From NCBI RefSeq assembly GCF_948472415.1, contig NZ_OX419520.1:48067-112066 (forward strand): 64,000 bases of DNA, in the 5' to 3' direction. The DNA comes from Kitasatospora fiedleri (GTDB lineage: Bacteria; Actinomycetota; Actinomycetes; Streptomycetales; Streptomycetaceae). Made by a program: the position numbers and the translations under genes. Below are positions 60,373 through 64,000 of this stretch, piece by piece (the first letter of the stretch is position 1; each line of letters starts with the position of its first letter). The notes beneath the pieces are model-generated. The model was given only the letters and a program-made list of their open reading frames with translations, did no database searches and had not been told where the DNA came from.

Positions 60373-60594
60373 TCAGGGGTTGCCGGTGTGTCGGGCGTCC
60401 GGCTCCGGGCGGTTGTTGCGGCGGCGGGTTTCGAGTGCGCTGCGCAGGTTCGGCAGGTCGGTGAGGGTGATCTGTTCGGCGAGGCGGGCGAGCAGTCGGC
60501 GCAGGGCCCGTTCGTCGCGGTCGCGGACGGCTTCGGCGAGGGCGGTGAGCAGTGATGCCTGGGGGTGGGGCTCGGGCGTTCGGATCGTTGGCAC
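60373..60594 (-). CDS. Small helical hypothetical protein
   Basis: 73 residues from GTG 60594. PTIRTPEPHPQASLLTALAE, AVRDRDERALRRLLARLAEQ and ITLTDLPNLRSALETRRRNN: an amphipathic helical protein with a charged tail. No family recognised. An upstream frame from 60727 (STSAGIDFSVSREEIIFGA) looks protein-like for 20 residues and may be another small gene. The lower GC near 60700-60720 suits a promoter. Confidence 0.45.
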   Translation of the reverse strand: MPTIRTPEPHPQASLLTALAEAVRDRDERALRRLLARLAEQITLTDLPNLRSALETRRRNNRPEPDARHTGNP

Positions 60595-60934
60595 GGGGTG
60601 CTGGCCCCTTCTGCTGGTCGGCTGGCGGGTGGCGCGGGTGGCGGGGCGGTGTTGTCCTCGTCGGCTCGGCCCCGAAGATTATCTCTTCGCGGGACACGGA
60701 AAAATCTATGCCGGCCGAGGTAGACATCGTCGCGGGGCGGGGTTAGTGTCTCTCTCGTGAGGAAGAAGTCGACGGAACCGCCAGACACGAACTGGCGGGA
60801 GCGGTACCGGTAGTGCCGGAAGTTTGCAGGTCGGCACGGTCGCGGAGCTTCGAAGCCACGCCAGGATTGGTGCAGTGCGGCGACGGGGCTGGCGGCCGGG
60901 CCGGGTGGCCCGCGGTGATCAGGGGCCGCCACCG

Positions 60935-61055
60935 GCAGTACCGCAGTGAAGTCGGAAGTGAAGCGAAGCCGCAGTACGGCAGTCGCAGCAGTCGCAGTAC
61001 GCGGGATCTCAGCAAAGGCGCCGGACTGCGGGCGCGCGTGTTGAGTCGGCAGTAC
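60935..61055. repeat. Four dispersed GCAGTAC heptamers
   Basis: GCAGTAC at 60935-60941, 60971-60977, 60994-61000 and 61049-61055, surrounded by further GCAGT copies. The cluster lies in the 775-bp stretch (60595-61369) before the MerR/BldC-like gene, where no gene was found; it may be a regulator-binding region. Confidence 0.55.
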
Positions 61056-61261
61056 CCAGTCAGTTGGAATCAGTAGTTCGCAGGAATCACGCAGAGGAAA
61101 CGGAGGGCACGAGCGCCATCAGGATCGCCCGGCCGGTGAGGCAGCAGTGCTCGTCCGGGCGGACACCGCAGACCCCTGAGAGTACGAAGGACGGTGGTTT
61201 CCGGTCACGCATACGCGATCCCGCACGCCCCCTCGACGGGGCGGGTGCGGAAGTAGAGAAC

Positions 61262-61331
61262 ACCGGCCCAGGGCCGGTGGATGGTGTGGTACCCCTTCGG
61301 GGCCCCGGAGCCGTAACGGCGCCGGGGCCCC
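61262..61331. promoter_or_regulatory. Structured leader hairpins before the MerR/BldC-like gene
   Basis: ACCGGCC-CAG-GGCCGGT at 61262-61278 and a 10-bp stem GGGGCCCCGG/CCGGGGCCCC (61299-61308 with 61322-61331), whose loop contains the smaller GCCGTAACGGC hairpin. The second stem ends 38 bases before the start codon. Candidate attenuator or temperature-sensitive leader; no known riboswitch class is recognised. Confidence 0.5.
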
Positions 61332-61369
61332 TCGACGCGTTCTCGAACCAGGTAGCAGGAAGAGGTGCA

Positions 61370-61717
61370 GTGACAACGGCAACCAACCGGCCCCACATCC
61401 CCGACACAGTCAACTCCTTCGACGATGACGACTACCCCGCCTACACCATGGGCCGCGCCGCCGAGATGACCGGCACCACGGCCGGCTTCCTGCGCGCCCT
61501 GGGCGAGCAGGGCGTCATCACCCCTCTGCGTTCTGGGGGTGGTCACCGTCGTTTCTCTCGCTATCAGTTGCGGATCGCGATGCGTGCCCGTGACCTTGTC
61601 GATCAGGGCACGCCTATCGAGGCGGCTTGCCGCATCATCATTCTCGAGGATCAGCTCGAAGAGGCCCTGCGTATCAATGAGCAGCTCCGTAGGCAGGATT
61701 CCGCTTCGGACATCTGA
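61370..61717 (+). CDS. MerR/BldC-type small HTH regulator
   Basis: 115 residues from GTG 61370. AYTMGRAAEMTGTTAGFLRA then LGEQGVITPLRSGGGHRRFS and YQLRIAMRARDLVDQGTPIE form a winged MerR-type HTH without effector domain, followed by the short coiled-coil IILEDQLEEALRINEQLRRQ. It is a conserved family in Streptomyces, often with cold-shock genes. Codon use in the second half is less GC-biased at third positions than the neighbours. A long structured leader precedes it. Confidence 0.88.
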   Translation: MTTATNRPHIPDTVNSFDDDDYPAYTMGRAAEMTGTTAGFLRALGEQGVITPLRSGGGHRRFSRYQLRIAMRARDLVDQGTPIEAACRIIILEDQLEEALRINEQLRRQDSASDI

Positions 61718-62455
61718 TCGGGCGGCTTTCGGTGGTGCACCCTTCCTCGCCAGGGCGGCGCGGCCACAGCCCGCCGCCGCCCGAGCAGGGGCTGCTTCCA
61801 CGCGCCGCCCGGCCGGGGCGCCCCGGCACCGGCACGGGCTGTGGCCCGGTGCCGGCAGGCCCTCGCAGCCCGATCTTCACCGACTCGCACCGGCGCATCC
61901 GACCCGCCTCGGCCGGACGTCGACGTGTGTCGGGACTTCGGGGCAGGTCCGGTGTGGCTTGTACGGCCTGCGGTGGAGGCCGGCACCGCGTTGCACCGGC
62001 CGGTTCGAACCGCACCGTGCGGCGCCCAGGCCGGGCTTGCGGGCGGATTCGACACCAGATCCGTTGCCGCGCCGGACGACAGCGTGGCCGCGGCCCTGCG
62101 GTCGGTCCCGATCTGTTCCTTGCGCCAGGGGCCTGCCGCAGCCCGGCCTCTGGCCCACGGGCACGATGGTGGTCGTCGCCTTCGGGTCGGACCCGACATC
62201 AGCGGTGCCGGAATCAACGGTCGGTGGAGTTCCGGGTGTCGGTCCGTAGCGCTGCGGGCCGTGCTGGATGAGGCGCTCGACCTGGTGACTGTCGGCATTT
62301 CGGGAGGGTGGGGTAGCGACAAGATCACGGTGCTGCGCCTGGTGGAGGACGGGTTCGCCCCGCAGGCACCCGACGGCGACACCAATGGTGCTCGTGATCA
62401 GTACGGACCCGTGGCGTTACGATCCCGGGGTCGGTGCCGAGGAGGCCCTGATCGG
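61718..62455. other. Stretch of about 740 bp without a complete gene
   Basis: A minor protein-like piece at about 62240-62390 reads VLDEALDLVTVGISGGWGSD and KITVLRLVEDGFAPQAP in the frame that leads into the discoidin gene, and another frame from ATG 62385 reads VLVISTDPWRYDPGVGAEEA. Neither is recognised; both may be relics. Confidence 0.45.
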
Positions 62456-63223
62456 GGGGTTCTCAGCGCGGTCGCCGTCGAGCTCGTCAAGGCGGAGAAG
62501 TCGGGCTGGGTGCGCAGCTGTGCGTGGGCCGACGGCGCGAACACCGGGCTCGGTTTCCCGGTCGATTTCACCGTGCAGGTCTCCGCCGACGACGACGCCT
62601 GGACCAGCGTCGCCGGCCGCAAGGACTGCCTCAGGTCCGCCGTCTCCGCGCAGTCCTTCGCCTTCCCGGCCGTGGACGTCCGCTACGTCAGGGTGATCGG
62701 CACCAAGCTGCGCATCGACCCGCACGGCAACCACCACATGCAACTGGCCGAGATCGAGACCGTCGGCGGCAACCTCGCCGTCAATCGTCCGGTCCGGTCC
62801 TCCAGCAGCCTGGAGTCCGCCGGCTGGCGGCGCGCCGCCGCCACCGACGGCGTACTGAACTCAGCGCTCGGCTACTCGATGGGCTGGACCAGCGCCAAGT
62901 CCCCGACCGCCACGGCCAACGAGTGGCTCGCCGTCGACCTGCAGAGCGCCGACGTGATCAGTCAGGTGCAACTCGTTCCCCGCACCGACGGCGCGAACAC
63001 CGGGCTGGGTTTCCCGGTCGATTTCACCGTGCAGGTCTCCGCCGACAACGCCGCCTGGACCACCGTCGCGTCCCGGACCGGTCGGCCCCGCCCGGGCGCC
63101 GCCGGCCAGACCTTCACCTTCACCCCGGCCACGGCCCGGTACGTCCGGATCGTCGCCACCCGGCTGAGCCCCGATCAGTTCGGCGACTACTACCTGCTCC
63201 TCGGCGAGGTTACCGTCAGCTGA
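62456..63223 (+). pseudogene. F5/8 type C (discoidin) carbohydrate-binding protein, 5'-truncated
   Basis: About 255 residues: the second half of one F5/8C domain (AVAVELVKAEKSGWVRSCAW, DGANTGLGFPVDFTVQVSAD, VRYVRVIGTKLRIDP) followed by a complete domain (NLAVNRPVRSSSSLESAGWR, WTSAKSPTATANEWLAVDLQ, DGANTGLGFPVDFTVQVSAD, ARYVRIVATRLSPDQ). These domains bind sugars in secreted glycosidases. There is no signal peptide, no catalytic domain and no start, so the gene is the tail of a longer one. A 60-bp nearly identical DNA segment is repeated at 62531 and 62987. A strong terminator follows. Confidence 0.75.
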
Positions 63224-63277
63224 CCCGCCCCTGGTCCGGCGCCCACCCGCCCGGACCACCGCCGGCGCGGGCGGGTC
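63222..63277. terminator. Nested hairpin terminator after discoidin gene
   Basis: GACCCGCCC (63222-63230) pairs with GGGCGGGTC (63269-63277) and, inside it, TGGTCCGG (63232-63239) with CCGGACCA (63251-63258). Confidence 0.75.
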
Positions 63278-63811
63278 CTCTTCCGGTGACACGTACCACT
63301 GGGAGGTGTCGCACGGCAGGGCGGCCGGGGGCGTCGCCCGGAACCGGGACCGGGAGTTTTGGACCCGCCGAGGTTCGATGACCGAATTCCTGGGGGAGTC
63401 GACCAGGGCGGACAACGGCGCGGACGTTCGGGCCTCACAGCCGGGGCTCGCGCCGTTGGTGGACCGGTTGGTGGACTGGTCGGTGGTCGGTGTGAGTAGG
63501 TGGGGGTCGGTCGTGTAGGGGTCTCGTGCGCGGCAGTGGCGGGCGGGCGGGTGCAGTGGTCTTGTCCCGTCACGCCGTGCCCACCCGGATCTCCGAGGTC
63601 ACCGCTGGGATGTTCCTCGGGTGATCCGGTTCTCGGGAGCCCTGCCGGTCGATGTTCCGCCATTTCGCGCTCCCCTTCCGCGTGGCCCCGGCCTGAGGGT
63701 GTGTTCGGTCGTTGGCCGAACAGGATCGGGTTCCTGTGTGCATGATGAAGTCCTTTGCTGGGCATGGGCGTTCAGCAGTGGGCGGTGCGCCGGAGCGGGG
63801 GAGGGCGGGAC
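63278..63811. other. Gap of about 530 bp without recognised gene
   Basis: Frames on both strands (for example 63306-63518 plus) have little protein character. The right part holds a perfect inverted repeat at 63702-63722 and the promoter of the next gene. Confidence 0.5.
63702..63722. promoter_or_regulatory. Inverted repeat TGTTCGG-N7-CCGAACA
   Basis: A perfect 7-bp inverted repeat with a 7-base spacer, 90 bp before the start at 63812, in a less GC-rich area. Possible operator. Confidence 0.45.
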
Positions 63812-64000
63812 ATGATGATGACCTGGCTCGAGGCTGCGGCGTGTGGTGCCGCAGGCGGTTTGATCGCCGAGGCGGTTGTCACCTTCGGGCGGTTACGCGC
63901 TTGGCAGCAGGCACGGCACGTCGCGCGGGTGGCCGGGGAGGCACTGCCGCCGCTGTCAGTGTTCCTGGACCCGCCGGCGGACGGACTGGCCGCGCTGTTT
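63812..64000 (+). CDS. Hypothetical membrane-associated protein, cut by window end
   Basis: Three consecutive ATG codons begin at 63812 after GGAGGGCGGG. The visible 63 residues read TWLEAAACGAAGGLIAEAVV, TFGRLRAWQQARHVARVAGE and ALPPLSVFLDPPADGLAALF. The start resembles actinobacterial small membrane proteins with an N-terminal hydrophobic segment. Incomplete; function not assignable. Confidence 0.55.
   Translation, partial: MMMTWLEAAACGAAGGLIAEAVVTFGRLRAWQQARHVARVAGEALPPLSVFLDPPADGLAALF

Overview
The window is a chromosomal stretch of a high-GC actinomycete, most probably Streptomyces or the close relative Kitasatospora. The evidence is the very high GC content, frequent GTG starts, many 4-bp stop/start overlaps, a spore-associated-protein-A-like gene, an hsp18/RheA heat-shock pair, an isorenieratene-type carotenoid cluster, and the RsbU/RsbV/RsbW-like and helix-turn-helix regulators typical of the group. 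No rRNA, tRNA or CRISPR array was recognised.

Layout. 0-15 kb: a tannase/feruloyl esterase cut by the window edge, a large ATPase-LuxR regulator, a CDF metal transporter, a TetR/SDR divergent pair with direct-repeat operators, arylamine N-acetyltransferase, a broken old-yellow-enzyme gene, a DUF2975/XRE pair, an MpaB-like oxygenase and an MFS exporter divergent from its probable regulator. 15-16.6 kb: a decayed strip with an SMI1/KNR4 immunity-like remnant and an XRE fragment. 16.6-19.5 kb: rheA/hsp18 with a near-perfect RheA operator, two DUF2267 paralogues and a YkvA-like protein. 19.8-27.6 kb: carotenoid cluster, crtY-crtU on the plus strand converging on crtE-crtI-crtB-Rieske protein on the minus strand. 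27.8-33.3 kb: SDR plus divergent regulator, a compact peptide/DUF6895/serine-hydrolase operon, and a VOC protein. 33.4-36.7 kb: STAS protein, PAS-GAF-PP2C phosphatase and HATPase kinase, a partner-switching set. 36.9-45.5 kb: two SDR-type genes, PPK2, PRC-barrel protein, secreted PI-PLC-like protein, spore-photoproduct-lyase-family radical SAM protein and long-form acyl-CoA dehydrogenase. 45.6-49.6 kb: ferritin-like gene, then a translationally coupled acyl-CoA dehydrogenase/PIG-L/methyltransferase/glycosyltransferase operon. 50-64 kb: an accessory-looking region with NmrA-like protein, long non-coding stretches, an AT-rich island, G-quadruplex-type repeats, small secreted proteins, broken immunity-like genes, a class II glutamine amidotransferase, a damaged IS5-family element, a MerR/BldC-like regulator behind a structured leader and a truncated discoidin-domain protein.

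One feature affects the whole annotation. At least nine otherwise clean genes (including crtU, crtB, crtE and rheA) are broken by an apparent loss of exactly one base, nearly always inside a G or C run of four or more. The uniform direction points to homopolymer undercalling in the assembly rather than real pseudogenes, so these genes are given with full extents and flagged. A second group, including the SMI1 fragments, the IS transposase and the discoidin gene, has premature stops or missing domains and looks truly decayed.
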